From: Burkholderia sp. SRS-46
Lineage (GTDB): Bacteria > Pseudomonadota > Gammaproteobacteria > Burkholderiales > Burkholderiaceae
Direction: 5' to 3'
DNA length: 64,000 bases
NCBI RefSeq assembly: GCF_004343775.1
Contig: NZ_PTXL01000006.1
Location: 1 to 64,000, forward strand
Shown piece by piece: positions 8,957 through 17,989 of this stretch. The stretch's first letter is position 1. Every line of letters begins with the position of its first letter. Below the pieces are notes generated by a model. The model did no database searches, was not told the origin of the DNA, and was given only the letters and a program-made list of their open reading frames with translations. A program made the translations under genes and the position numbers.

Positions 8957-10507
8957 TCAGCCTTCGACGACGTCGAGATAATCCTCCGGCCGCGTGCGGT
9001 CTTCCGCGTGCGACATGCCCATCACGCGCACCAGCACGCTGACGGCGATCGCGACGACCAGGTTCACGATCAGCGACCACACCGCCGCATACCCCGGAAT
9101 CGCATAGCCGAACAGGTGGATCGTGAAGATCGAACTCGCGAGCTTCAGCGAGACCGCCATCCACGTGCCGCACACGATGCCCGCGGCCCAGCCGATCAGC
9201 AGGCCGCGATAGTCGAGCACGCGCGTGTAGAGGCCGAGCACGATCGCGGGCAGCGTCTGGATGATCCAGATGCCGCCGAGCAGCTGCAGCTGGATCGCAT
9301 AGGTCAGCGGCAGCCCGAGGATGAACGCGACCGCCCCCACCTTCACGATCAGCGATACGAGCTTCGCGACGTGCGTCTCCTGTTCGTGCGTCATGTTGCG
9401 GTTGACGAACTCACGGTGGATGTTGCGCGTGTACAGGTTCGCGGCCGCGATCGACATGATCGCCGCCGGCACCAGCGCGCCGATGCCGATCGCCGCGAAC
9501 GCGACGCCGACGAACCACGACGGGAAGTACTCGAGGAACAGCGCGGGCACCGCGAAGTTCGGGCCGAACGCCTTGAAGTACGGCGCGTACTGCGGCATAT
9601 CCTTCACGCCCGACGCGAGCGCCATGTAGCCGAGCAGCGCGAGCAGGCCCAGCACGAACGAGTACGCGGGCAGCATCGCCATGTTGCGGCGGATCGAGTT
9701 GCCCGACGACGACGACAGGATCGCCGTGACCGAATGCGGATACAGGAACAGCGCGAGCGCCGAGCCGATCGCGAGCGTCGCGTATGCGCTGAAGCCGTTC
9801 AGGCTCGCCGCGTCGGGCGCCTTCAGCAGCAACTTTGCGGGCGGCACGTGGCCGAAGATCGCGCCGAAGCCGCCGAGCTTCGCCGGAATCACGATGACCG
9901 CCGCGGCGATCGTGATGTAGATGAGGATGTCCTTCACGATCGCGATCATCGCGGGCGCGCGCAGGCCCGACGTGTACGTGTAGGCGGCCAGGATCGCGAA
10001 CGCGATGATCAGCGGCAGGTCGCCGACGAAGCCGGTCGTGTCGAAGCCGAGCGCGCCGATCACGACCTCGATGCCGACGAGCTGCAGCGCGATGTACGGC
10101 ATCGTCGCGAGGATGCCCGTCACCGCGATCGCGAGCGCGAGCATCCGGCTGCCGTAGCGCGCGTTGACGAAGTCGGCCGACGTCACGTAGCCGTGCCGCT
10201 TCGCGATGCTCCACAGCTTCGGGAACACGACGAACGCGAACGGATAGATCAGGATCGTGTATGGCAGTGCGAAGAAACCCATCGCGCCCGCGCCGAACAC
10301 CAGCGCCGGCACCGCGACGAACGTGTAGGCGGTGTACAGGTCGCCGCCGAGCAGGAACCACGTGACGATGGTGCCGAAGCGGCGGCCGCCGAGGCCCCAT
10401 TCGTCGAGATGCGCGAGATCGCCGCGCCGCCAGTTCGCGGCGAGGAAGCCGATGATCGTGACGCCGATGAACAGCAGGACGAAGACGAAGGTAGCGGCAA
10501 GATTCAT
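8957..10507 (-). CDS. mctP: Monocarboxylate uptake permease (sodium:solute symporter family)
   Basis: A 516-residue membrane protein with about thirteen transmembrane segments. The N-terminal FGTIVTWFLLGGDLYTAYTF and GFFALPYTILIYPFAFVVFPKLW segments are typical of MctP-type SSS symporters, which import lactate, pyruvate, acetate and similar acids. The start MNLAATFVF overlaps the stop of the upstream DUF3311 gene by 4 bp (ATGA), so the two are translationally coupled. A longer N-terminus would invade that gene and was rejected. Substrate range is inferred from the family. Confidence 0.9.
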   Translation of the reverse strand: MNLAATFVFVLLFIGVTIIGFLAANWRRGDLAHLDEWGLGGRRFGTIVTWFLLGGDLYTAYTFVAVPALVFGAGAMGFFALPYTILIYPFAFVVFPKLWSIAKRHGYVTSADFVNARYGSRMLALAIAVTGILATMPYIALQLVGIEVVIGALGFDTTGFVGDLPLIIAFAILAAYTYTSGLRAPAMIAIVKDILIYITIAAAVIVIPAKLGGFGAIFGHVPPAKLLLKAPDAASLNGFSAYATLAIGSALALFLYPHSVTAILSSSSGNSIRRNMAMLPAYSFVLGLLALLGYMALASGVKDMPQYAPYFKAFGPNFAVPALFLEYFPSWFVGVAFAAIGIGALVPAAIMSIAAANLYTRNIHREFVNRNMTHEQETHVAKLVSLIVKVGAVAFILGLPLTYAIQLQLLGGIWIIQTLPAIVLGLYTRVLDYRGLLIGWAAGIVCGTWMAVSLKLASSIFTIHLFGYAIPGYAAVWSLIVNLVVAIAVSVLVRVMGMSHAEDRTRPEDYLDVVEG

Positions 10508-10746
10508 CGACCGTCTCCTTGCGTGCCGCCTGCCTTCCACGCGTTCTTGGTCTTGAAGTAGACGAGCGCGGTGATCACCGCGCTAATGAAGACCCACAGC
10601 AGTTGATACCAGTAGAAGAACGGAAAGCCGAACCATTGCGGATCGACCTTGTTGTACGACGGCACCCAGACCATCGCGATCAGCGGCAGCACCAGCAGCC
10701 AGAGCCAGCGCTTGGCGGCCCGGTTGGCGTCGGCATCGTGAGCCAT
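10504..10746 (-). CDS. DUF3311 small membrane protein (MctP partner)
   Basis: An 80-residue protein with two hydrophobic helices (RWLWLLVLPLIAMVWVPSYN and FYWYQLLWVFISAVITALVYF). DUF3311 proteins are regularly encoded directly before SSS-type permeases, comparable to the small YjcH/DUF485 partners of ActP, and probably help assembly or function of the symporter. It overlaps mctP by 4 bp and is the first gene of the operon. Confidence 0.9.
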   Translation of the reverse strand: MAHDADANRAAKRWLWLLVLPLIAMVWVPSYNKVDPQWFGFPFFYWYQLLWVFISAVITALVYFKTKNAWKAGGTQGDGR

Positions 10747-10823
10747 GACGTCTCCTCATCATTCCCGGTTATCGATTTTCTTGAACGGGTACGGCGGCGA
10801 GAGGAGCGGCGAAACGGGTAAGC

Positions 10824-10861
10824 TGCGGCTCCCCTAGCTTCGCGCAAGTATAGGAGCCGCA
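10824..10861. promoter_or_regulatory. Inverted repeat upstream of the mctP operon
   Basis: TGCGGCTCC (10824-10832) and GGAGCCGCA (10853-10861) form perfect 9-bp arms around 20 bases, 78 bp before the DUF3311 start. No T-run follows, so an operator is as likely as a terminator. The spermidine-synthase-like gene ends on the same strand at its stop 84 bases to the right. Confidence 0.4.
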
Positions 10862-10944
10862 AGCGGCCGGTCAAGCAGGGACGAACCCGAAGTGATCCGT
10901 CCCCGCCGAGCGGTTGCGCCGGCATGCCGCCGGCGCATGAAGCA

Positions 10945-11862
10945 TCAGATGGCGAACGCGGCGGCGAGCGGCGCGACCGACGCTTTCAAAGCTTTCACCC
11001 ACTTGCGCGCGGGCAGCTTCAGTTCGTCCTCGATCAGCGCCGCGCGCGCGTCGAGCTGCGCGAACGGCACGTCGAGCGCGGGGCCCGAGAACGCGAGCGC
11101 GATGCGGTTGCCGTCGTGCACTTCCGGCAGCGCGATCACGCGGTTGTCGAACGCCGCGTTCAGGTGCTTCATGTTGCGCACGAAGCTCGGATGATCGCCG
11201 AACAGGTTGATCGTCGCGATGCCCGCGTCGGCGAGGCAGCCGCGCACCGCGCGGTAGAACGCGACGCTGTCGAGCACCGGGCCGCGCGCGGTCGCGTCGT
11301 ACAGGTCGATCTGGAGCGCGCCGATGGTGCCGCGGTTGGCCGGTTCGTTGACGAAATCCCACGCGTCCGCTTCGTGCACGGCGAGGCGTGCGTCGTCGGG
11401 CGGCAGCGCGAACATCGTGCGCGCGGCGACGATCACCGCCGGGTTCAGCTCGACCGCCTCGACCTTCGCGCGCGGCAAGAAGCGGTGCGCGAACTTGGTC
11501 AAGGCGCCCGTGCCGAGCCCGAGCTGCACGACGCGCTCGGGGGTTTCGAGGAACAGCAGCCACGCCATCATCTGCTGCGCGTATTCGAGCTCGATGTGCA
11601 GCGGCTTCGAAATCCGCATCGCACCCTGCACCCATTCGGTGCCGAAGTGCAGGTAGCGCACGCCGCGCTCCTCGGAAAACGTGACCGGCGCGAAGCGCGG
11701 CTTGCGCGGTGCGTCGAGGACGGGCACGTCGTCGTGCTCGCCGATGTCGGCGCGGCGCTTCACGCGCGGCGGCCGGAGTTTCGAGGAGCCGTTGTACGAG
11801 GACGGCTCGCCGTGCTTGAATGCGCGCGCCTCGGCGGACGCGCGCTTGATCAGTCGGGTCAT
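10945..11862 (-). CDS. Spermidine synthase-like methyltransferase-fold protein
   Basis: A 305-residue protein whose second half has the polyamine-synthase/methyltransferase fold: the GLGTGALTKFAHRFLP nucleotide-binding loop, the acidic VEAVELNPAVI strand and the LQIDLYDATARGP segment. The N-terminal 60 residues are basic and proline-rich, unlike classical SpeE. Such proteins are usually annotated as spermidine synthase, but the catalytic aspartates are only partly conserved, so aminopropyl transfer is unproven. The start MTRLIKRASAEARAF is chosen because the open frame further upstream has no coding character. It stands alone. Confidence 0.8.
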   Translation of the reverse strand: MTRLIKRASAEARAFKHGEPSSYNGSSKLRPPRVKRRADIGEHDDVPVLDAPRKPRFAPVTFSEERGVRYLHFGTEWVQGAMRISKPLHIELEYAQQMMAWLLFLETPERVVQLGLGTGALTKFAHRFLPRAKVEAVELNPAVIVAARTMFALPPDDARLAVHEADAWDFVNEPANRGTIGALQIDLYDATARGPVLDSVAFYRAVRGCLADAGIATINLFGDHPSFVRNMKHLNAAFDNRVIALPEVHDGNRIALAFSGPALDVPFAQLDARAALIEDELKLPARKWVKALKASVAPLAAAFAI

Positions 11863-12002
11863 GAATGAATCTCGCAGGGGGTAAGGCTGGTTTTGCGGAC
11901 GAGAGGATAGCATTGGTGCGCGGCAGCGACTGCTGGTGAAGAACACGCCGTTGCGCTCCGCCGATCGGCCGACTTGTGTCCGAGCACGACGTGCACGATG
12001 AC

Positions 12003-12020
12003 GCATCGCAATTGCGATGC
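12003..12020. promoter_or_regulatory. 18-bp perfect palindrome, probable toxin-antitoxin operator
   Basis: GCATCGCAATTGCGATGC is a perfect palindrome ending 13 bp before the antitoxin start. Antitoxins of type II modules usually bind such a site to repress their own operon. Confidence 0.65.
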
Positions 12021-12033
12021 ATTGGCGTAGACG

Positions 12034-12475
12034 ATGAAAACCGCCACTTTTCCGTCCGTTCGGGTCGAGCCGGAACTGCGCGACGCCGCTGAAGACGTCC
12101 GTCAGGAAGGGGAAACGCTTTCGAGCTTCGTCGAGCAATCGATCCGCGAAAGCATCGAACGTCGCCGTCTTCAAAGCGAATTCATTGCGCGCGGCATCGC
12201 GTCTCGCGACGAGGCTCGGAGAACCGGCGAATATGTCTCCTCGTCCGAGGTGCTGGAGCGACTGGGGCGACGGCTCGATACGCTGCGTGACCGGAAGCGA
12301 CAGGCTCGAATCGTCGCCGTTCACCTGCCGCAAAGTCCATCCTTCGATGCCGTTTCTGCGGGAATTGATCGTCCCGTTCGGCGCATCCGGCCATGTCGCA
12401 TTGTTCGCGATCGACGACAGCCGGACCGTGACGATCCTTGCCGTACGTCACCAGAGAGAAAGCGACTACCACTGA
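12034..12475 (+). pseudogene. Collapsed type II toxin-antitoxin module (YlcI/YnfO-like antitoxin joined to ParE/RelE toxin tail)
   Basis: From 12034 a normal antitoxin is readable for about 85 residues (FPSVRVEPELRDAAEDV, then the GETLSSFVEQSIRESIERR ribbon-helix-helix-like region and IARGIASRDEARRTGEYVSS). Its stop codon is missing. From about 12302, in the +1 frame, the last 55-60 residues of a ParE/RelE toxin appear (SPFTCRK, PFLRELIVPFG, HVALFAIDD, VTILAVRHQRESDYH) and stop at 12475. A deletion has therefore removed the antitoxin end plus roughly the first half of the toxin. The toxin active core is gone, so no toxicity is expected. The antitoxin domain could still be made, as a long read-through product running antisense to the next genes. 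The operator palindrome remains intact. Confidence 0.78.
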
Positions 12476-12957
12476 GGGCGGGGGCCGCGAATTTCCTGCC
12501 AGAGCGTCAGCTTCTGCTCGAAAGAAAGCATCGCATTCGCCGGGCTCGACGAAGGCAGCACGAGCGTGTCATACCCGGCCGCCCCGATCACTTCCGCAAA
12601 CCGCCCTGCCGTCTTGCCGTTGAAGCACACCTTCTTCAGCAACGGCGCATGCTCTCTCAACGAATCGAAATCATTCGGCTTCGCATGGCGAATCGCCGAA
12701 TCGAGACTGCCTTCGCGATGGCACGCGGCGAGCACGTCCCAGATGCCGATGCCGTGCGCCAGCACGCGCTCGAGCCGCGCGTCGTACGCCAGCTCGTGCA
12801 ACCCGTGCTCGCCGAGCACCACGCCGAGCAACCGCCAGAACTGATTGCGCGGATGCGCGTAATACTGCGCGGCATCGAGCGACGCCTCGCCGGGAAAGCT
12901 GCCGAGGATCATCGTATGCGTGTTCGGCCCGACGACCGGCGGAAAGCCCTGCAGCAT
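12466..12957 (-). CDS. Mismatch-specific/uracil-type DNA glycosylase (DNA-deoxyinosine glycosylase family)
   Basis: A 163-residue member of the uracil-DNA glycosylase superfamily. The motif MILGSFPGEASLDAAQYYAHPRNQFW (GSFPG near residue 19, YAHPRNQFW near 33) and the late LPSSSPANA segment are the two active-site loops of the deoxyinosine glycosylase group. It excises deaminated bases. The start overlaps the ubiC stop by one base (TGATG), so the two genes are coupled. The 3' end overlaps the toxin remnant by 10 bp. Confidence 0.88.
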   Translation of the reverse strand: MLQGFPPVVGPNTHTMILGSFPGEASLDAAQYYAHPRNQFWRLLGVVLGEHGLHELAYDARLERVLAHGIGIWDVLAACHREGSLDSAIRHAKPNDFDSLREHAPLLKKVCFNGKTAGRFAEVIGAAGYDTLVLPSSSPANAMLSFEQKLTLWQEIRGPRPQW

Positions 12958-13544
12958 CACACCGCCCCGGACGGGCGCGGCCCGTCGCCATACGCTTGGA
13001 CATGCCGCCACAGCGCGGGCAGCATGCACTCGGTCACCATCAACGGTGCGCCGTGCCGCTGGAACACCGAGCGCCGCGCGGCGAACGCATGCGGCGCCCG
13101 CCCGCCGGCGAGCGCGTGCGTCGCGAGCGCATACAGCGGATGGCCCGCGATCACGCGCCGGCTGACGAGCGCCGAGCGCTCGACCTGCGGATCGCTGTAC
13201 AGCAGCTCGGCGAGCGGCCGCGTGCGCAGCCGCCGCATCGCCTGCCAGATCCCCTTGCTCGCGCCGAGCGGCGCGATGCTGTGCGCGGCGACGTACGGCG
13301 TGCCGTCGACCGACAGGATCACCTCGCGCACCCACATCGGCGCGCGCGGCGCACTGGCAAGCGCCGCATGCTCGTCGAGCCACGGGCAGTCGACCGCCTC
13401 GCGCGTCACGCGCACCGTCACGCGGCCGAGCCGCGCGAGGTGCGCGGTCAGCGAGCCGCCGCGCGTCAGCCAGTCGCGCTGGTCGAGCGTGCAGCCGGGC
13501 CGGAGCGCCGCGCGCCAGCCCGCCCGGGCGCCGTCGAACTGCAT
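12957..13544 (-). CDS. ubiC: Chorismate-pyruvate lyase
   Basis: A 195-residue enzyme that splits chorismate into 4-hydroxybenzoate and pyruvate, the first step of ubiquinone biosynthesis. Family features are the [13 protein letters not shown] region, [20 protein letters not shown], and the C-terminal [23 protein letters not shown] containing the conserved glutamate. The start MQFDGARAG lies 9 bp beyond the htpG stop, so htpG, ubiC and the glycosylase gene may form one transcript. An upstream GTG would overlap htpG. Confidence 0.9.
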   Translation of the reverse strand: MQFDGARAGWRAALRPGCTLDQRDWLTRGGSLTAHLARLGRVTVRVTREAVDCPWLDEHAALASAPRAPMWVREVILSVDGTPYVAAHSIAPLGASKGIWQAMRRLRTRPLAELLYSDPQVERSALVSRRVIAGHPLYALATHALAGGRAPHAFAARRSVFQRHGAPLMVTECMLPALWRHVQAYGDGPRPSGAV

Positions 13545-13552
13545 TCGCGCAG

Positions 13553-15451
13553 TCACGCGGCGCGCGACAGCAGCAGCGCGTTGGTCCGCTTCACGAAGCT
13601 CGCCGGATCCTCGAGCGTGCCGCCCTCGGCCAGCAGGGCCTGGTCGAACAGCAGGTGGCACCAGTCGCCGAAGTCGGCGCTGTCGGCGTTCAGCCGCTTC
13701 ACGAGCGCATGCTCGGGGTTGATCTCGAGGATCGGCTGCATCGCCGGCGCGTTCTGGCCGGCCGCCTTCAGCATCCGCTGCAGGTAGCCGCTCATGTCGT
13801 TGTCGTCCGCGACGAGGCACGACGGCGAATCGGTCAGGCGGAACGTGACGCGCACGTCCTTCACCTTGTCGCCGAGCGCTTCCTTCATCTTGTCGACGAC
13901 CGGCTTGATCGCCTCGCCCGCCTCGTCCTGTGCCTTCTTCTCGTCGTCGTTCAGCTCGCCGAGATCGAGGTCGCCGCGCGCGACGCTCGCGAGCGGCTTG
14001 CCGTCGAAGTCATGCAGGAACGACAGCATCCACTCGTCGACGCGGTCGGTCAGCAGCAGCACCTCGACACCCTTCTTGCGGAACACCTCGAGGTGCGGGC
14101 TGTTCTTCGCGGCGAGCCACGAATCGGCCGTCACGTAGTAGATCTTGCCCTGCTCGGGCTTCATGCGCGCGACGTAGTCGGCGAGCGACACGTTCTGCTC
14201 GTCGCTGTCGCCGTGCGTCGACGCGAAGCGCAGCAGCTTCGCGATGCGCTCGCGGTTCGCGTGATCCTCGCCGAGGCCTTCCTTGAGCACCTGGCCGAAC
14301 GCGCGCCAGAACGTCGTGAACTTCTCCTTGCCGGCTTCGTCCTCGGCGTTCGCGAGCTCCTCGAGCATCGACAGCACGCGCTTGGTCACGCCTTCGCGGA
14401 TCGCCTTCACGTCGCGGCTTTCCTGCAGGATCTCGCGCGACACGTTGAGCGGCAGGTCCGCCGAATCGACCACGCCCTTCACGAAGCGCAGGTATTGCGG
14501 CAGCAGCTGCTCGGCGTCGTCCATGATGAACACGCGCTTCACGTACAGCTTCAGGCCACCGCGGTAGTCGCGGTTCCACAGGTCGAACGGCGCGTGCGAC
14601 GGTACGAACAGCAGCTGCGTGTATTCGCTGCGGCCCTCGACGCGGTTGTGCGTCCACGCGAGCGGATCCTGGTGGTCATGCGCGATGTGCTGGTAGAACT
14701 GCGTGTACTGCTCGTCGGTGACCTCGCTCTTCGAACGGGTCCACAGCGCGCTCGCCTGGTTGACGGTCTCGTCCTCGTCCTTCAGGACCATCTCGCCCTT
14801 TTCCTGGTCCCACTCTTCCTTCTGCATCAGGATCGGCAGCGCGATGTGGTCCGAGTAACGCTGGACGATCGACTTCAGGCGGTGCGACGACAGCAGCTCG
14901 TCCTCGCCTTCGCGCAGGTGCAGCGTGATCGTCGTGCCGCGCTGCGCGCGCTCGATCGCGTCGACCGTGAAGTCGCCCTCGCCCGCGCTTTCCCAGCGCA
15001 CGCCTTCCGAAGCCGGCAGGCCCGCGCGGCGGGTCTCGACCGTGATCTTGTCCGCGACGATGAAACCCGAGTAGAAGCCGACGCCGAACTGGCCGATCAG
15101 CGCCGCGTCCTTCTGCTGGTCGCCGGACAGCTTCGAGAAGAATTCCTTGGTGCCCGAGCGCGCAATCGTGCCGAGGTTCGCGATCGCCTCGTCACGGCTC
15201 ATGCCGATGCCGTTGTCTTCGATGGTGATCGTGCGCGCGGCCTTGTCGTAGCCGATGCGGATGCGCAGGTTCGGATCGTTCTCGTAGAGCGCGTTGTTCG
15301 CGAGCGCCTCGAAGCGCAGCTTGTCGGCCGCGTCGGACGCGTTCGACACCAGTTCGCGCAGGAAGATTTCCTTGTTGCTGTAAAGCGAATGAATCATCAG
15401 GTGGAGGAGTTGCTTGACCTCTGCCTGAAAGCTCATCGTTTCGTGTGCCAT
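13553..15451 (-). CDS. htpG: Chaperone protein HtpG (Hsp90)
   Basis: A 632-residue cytoplasmic Hsp90 chaperone. The N-terminal GHKL ATPase domain is clear: [27 protein letters not shown], and the [15 protein letters not shown] lid. The middle and C-terminal dimerisation domains are full length. It refolds or holds client proteins under stress. A well-matched heat-shock sigma-32 promoter lies 80-110 bp upstream. Confidence 0.98.
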   Translation of the reverse strand: MAHETMSFQAEVKQLLHLMIHSLYSNKEIFLRELVSNASDAADKLRFEALANNALYENDPNLRIRIGYDKAARTITIEDNGIGMSRDEAIANLGTIARSGTKEFFSKLSGDQQKDAALIGQFGVGFYSGFIVADKITVETRRAGLPASEGVRWESAGEGDFTVDAIERAQRGTTITLHLREGEDELLSSHRLKSIVQRYSDHIALPILMQKEEWDQEKGEMVLKDEDETVNQASALWTRSKSEVTDEQYTQFYQHIAHDHQDPLAWTHNRVEGRSEYTQLLFVPSHAPFDLWNRDYRGGLKLYVKRVFIMDDAEQLLPQYLRFVKGVVDSADLPLNVSREILQESRDVKAIREGVTKRVLSMLEELANAEDEAGKEKFTTFWRAFGQVLKEGLGEDHANRERIAKLLRFASTHGDSDEQNVSLADYVARMKPEQGKIYYVTADSWLAAKNSPHLEVFRKKGVEVLLLTDRVDEWMLSFLHDFDGKPLASVARGDLDLGELNDDEKKAQDEAGEAIKPVVDKMKEALGDKVKDVRVTFRLTDSPSCLVADDNDMSGYLQRMLKAAGQNAPAMQPILEINPEHALVKRLNADSADFGDWCHLLFDQALLAEGGTLEDPASFVKRTNALLLSRAA

Positions 15452-15530
15452 GGATGGTGTTTCCTCTTACTTGAACTTGATGGGTGTGACCCCGGCCCCG
15501 GCGCGCGGCACCGGGCGGGCAATGCGCGCC

Positions 15531-15560
15531 TATCTGGGGACGGCCGGCGCGATTTCAAGG
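15531..15560 (-). promoter_or_regulatory. Sigma-32 (RpoH) heat-shock promoter of htpG
   Basis: Read on the minus strand, CCTTGAAA (15560-15553) is followed after 13 bp by CCCCAGATA (15539-15531). This matches the sigma-32 consensus CTTGAAA and CCCCATNTA with one mismatch in the -10 element, and it sits correctly upstream of htpG. Confidence 0.85.
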
Positions 15561-15582
15561 GCCGCGGGCGGGCGGCGCGGCG

Positions 15583-17040
15583 TCACGACGCGCGCCGCGC
15601 GACCGATTCCAGGTATCGCGACAGGAACGCCGGCAGCGCCGGATCGCCGCAGTTCGCGATGTTGAAGCGGGTCCACGTCGACGGCGACTGCTGCGGCGAG
15701 AACAGGCTGCCCGGCGTCAGCAGGAAGCCTTCCTCGTGCGCGGCCGCCGCGAGCGCGTCCGAATCGACGCCCGTGTCGGCCCACAGGAACATCCCCGCGG
15801 CGGGTGTCGTGAACAGGCGCAGGCCCGTGCGCTCGAGCATCCGCGCGGTCTTGTCGCGCACGCCGTCGAGCCGCGCGCGCAGCCGCTCGACGTGGCGCCG
15901 GTAGTGCCCTTCGGTCAGGATCTTGTACAGCACGCGCTCGTTGAGCTCGGGCGTCGTCATGCCCACCAGCATCTTCTGGTCGGTGATCGCCTTCGCGATC
16001 TCCGGCGCGCACGCGACGTAGCCGACCCGCAGGTTCGCCGCGAGCGTCTTCGAAAAGCTGCCGAGGTAGATCACGCGCTTGAGCTGGTCGAGGCTCGCGA
16101 GCCGCGTCGCCGGATAGCTCGGCGGGCACAGGTCGCCGTACACGTCGTCCTCGACGACGAGGAAGTCGTACGCCTCCGCGAGCTTCAGGATGCGGAACGC
16201 CTGCGCGGCCGACAGCGACGTGCCGGTCGGGTTCTGCAGCACCGAGTTGATCACGAGCATCTTCGGCCGCCACATCTGCACGAGCGTCTCGAGCGCGTCG
16301 AGGTCGGGGCCATCGGGCGTGTACGGCATGCCGACGAGCTGCGCGCCCTGCGCGGCGAAGCGGCCGAACATCTGGAACCACGCCGGATCGCCGACGATCA
16401 CCGCGTCGCCCGGCCGCACGTAGATCCGCGAGATCAGGTCGATCGCCTGCGTGATGCCCGACACCAGCACGAGCTGGTCGGGGCTCACGCCGATCTCGAC
16501 TTCGGCGAGCCGCGTCTGCAGTTGCTGGCGCAGCAGCAGGAAGCCCTGCGCGGTGCCGAAGCCGAGCAGCTGCGCACCGGCCTGCCGCCCGAGCGCGCGC
16601 AGCGCGCCGGTGATCAGCTCGCCGTCGAGCCAGCGGCCCGGCAGGTAGCCGAGCCCCGGCCCCTTTTCCGGGCTGACGGTGTGCAGCATGTTGCGTAGCA
16701 GCCAGACGACGTCGATCGTGTTGTGCACGGGCGCCGCCTCGGCGCCGCGCGACGCCGGATCGAGCGGCTGCGGGCCCGCCACGCGCTCGCGCACGTAGAA
16801 GCCCGAGCCGCGCCGCGAATCCAGGTAGCCCTGCGCGACGAGGCGCTCGTAGGCTTCGACGACGGTAAAACGCGACACGCTCTTGTCGAGCGCGAGCTTG
16901 CGGATCGACGGCATCCGCATGCCGGGCCGGAACACGCGTTCGTCGATGCGGCGCCGCGCCCACTGGACCAGCTGGTCGACGAGCGTGAGCGTGGCGGTGT
17001 CGTGCGGGGCAGGAATCTGCGCGAGTGGGACGGTGGACAT
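15583..17040 (-). CDS. MocR-type regulator (GntR DNA-binding domain fused to aminotransferase domain)
   Basis: A 485-residue protein. Residues 10-80 form a GntR winged helix (MRMPSIRKLALDKSVSRFTVVEAYERLVAQGYL), joined by a linker to a fold-type I aminotransferase domain with the pyridoxal-phosphate lysine K331 in the SFSKTLAANLRVGY motif. MocR regulators sense PLP or amino-acid ligands and control adjacent genes. It is divergent from a VOC protein and an EamA exporter, its most likely targets. Repeated TGTACCG elements occupy the shared promoter region. Confidence 0.9.
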   Translation of the reverse strand: MSTVPLAQIPAPHDTATLTLVDQLVQWARRRIDERVFRPGMRMPSIRKLALDKSVSRFTVVEAYERLVAQGYLDSRRGSGFYVRERVAGPQPLDPASRGAEAAPVHNTIDVVWLLRNMLHTVSPEKGPGLGYLPGRWLDGELITGALRALGRQAGAQLLGFGTAQGFLLLRQQLQTRLAEVEIGVSPDQLVLVSGITQAIDLISRIYVRPGDAVIVGDPAWFQMFGRFAAQGAQLVGMPYTPDGPDLDALETLVQMWRPKMLVINSVLQNPTGTSLSAAQAFRILKLAEAYDFLVVEDDVYGDLCPPSYPATRLASLDQLKRVIYLGSFSKTLAANLRVGYVACAPEIAKAITDQKMLVGMTTPELNERVLYKILTEGHYRRHVERLRARLDGVRDKTARMLERTGLRLFTTPAAGMFLWADTGVDSDALAAAAHEEGFLLTPGSLFSPQQSPSTWTRFNIANCGDPALPAFLSRYLESVARRAS

Positions 17041-17054
17041 GGCGTCGCTCCAAC

Positions 17055-17114
17055 TGTACCGAAGGGTATCGCGGCGATTGTACCGTTACTGTGCCGGTCC
17101 GCACTATTACAGTG
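17055..17114. promoter_or_regulatory. Putative MocR operator: TGTACCG repeats and a small dyad
   Basis: TGTACCG occurs at 17055-17061 and 17079-17085 and as TGTGCCG at 17090-17096, all in direct orientation. CACT/AGTG arms follow at 17102-17114 (CACTATTACAGTG). Direct repeats of this kind are typical binding sites for MocR/PdxR regulators, and these lie just upstream of the regulator gene. Confidence 0.5.
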
Positions 17115-17243
17115 AATCGAATCGGGCGCTGTGTTCCGGCCGCGTGCCTGCCGTTTCCCATGCCGGGCAACGCGCAGCGGCTGGCACCGCACGGAGTAGC
17201 CCGGCGCCCGCCCACCATTACACTTGCGCTTTTTCCGACGTTC

Positions 17244-17930
17244 ATGGCAGCCCATTCCGTGACACTCGACCATCTGGTCATCGCCGCGCGCTCGCTCGAC
17301 GAAGGCGTGCGCCACGTCGCCGACGCGCTCGGCGCCGAGCCCGCCGGCGGCGGCCGGCATCCGCTGATGCGCACCCACAACGCGCTGTTCGGCGTGTGGG
17401 GCGGGCTCTACCTCGAAGTGATCGCGATCGATCCCGACGCGCCGGCCGACACAGGCACGCCGCCGCGCGCCCGGCTGTTCGGGCTCGACGATCCGGCGAT
17501 GCACGCGCGGCTCGCGCAGGGCCCGTTCCTCGCGCACTGGGTCGCGCGGGTCGAGCGGCCGCGCCAGCTCGCGGCGTGGCAGCGCCAGTACCCGGCCCGG
17601 ATCCCGCCGGTGGTCGCGATGCGGCGCGGCGAGCTGAGCTGGGGCCTGACCGTGCCCGACGACGGCGCGTTCCCCGCGTGGCAGGGCGCCGGCGACGGCC
17701 TCCTGCCGTCGCTGATCCAGTGGGACAGCCCGCGTCACCCGTCCGACGCGCTGCCGCACGAGGGCCTCGCGCTGAAGGCGCTCAGGGGCGTCCACCCGTG
17801 CGCGGAAACGGTGCGCGAGCAGCTCGGCTGGCTCGGCGCCGCCCACCTGCTCGACCTGGCGGCCGGCGACGGCGCGCCCGCGCTCGTCGCCGAGTTCGAC
17901 ACCCCGCAGGGCCCGCGCACGCTGCGCTGA
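17244..17930 (+). CDS. VOC/glyoxalase-like domain protein
   Basis: A 228-residue soluble protein of the Glyoxalase_3 type. The N-terminal VTLDHLVIAARSLDEGVRHVADALGAEP and NALFGVWGGLYLEVIAIDPDAP segments show the characteristic His and Glu of the fold, and the C-terminal half repeats the VOC topology. It is first in a pair with the downstream exporter (59-bp gap) and divergent from the MocR regulator, suggesting a common ligand or substrate. The catalytic reaction is unknown. Confidence 0.82.
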   Translation: MAAHSVTLDHLVIAARSLDEGVRHVADALGAEPAGGGRHPLMRTHNALFGVWGGLYLEVIAIDPDAPADTGTPPRARLFGLDDPAMHARLAQGPFLAHWVARVERPRQLAAWQRQYPARIPPVVAMRRGELSWGLTVPDDGAFPAWQGAGDGLLPSLIQWDSPRHPSDALPHEGLALKALRGVHPCAETVREQLGWLGAAHLLDLAAGDGAPALVAEFDTPQGPRTLR

Positions 17931-17989
17931 ACGCCCGCCGCACACCCCCTCACCGAAATACCGATACACGATACGGAGACACCCTCGTC

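Noticed and set aside
12034..13722. A 562-codon open frame beginning with the antitoxin
   Set aside because: Only the first 85 codons are antitoxin. The rest is antisense to the glycosylase, ubiC and htpG genes and is open only because of GC-rich codon structure after the lost stop.
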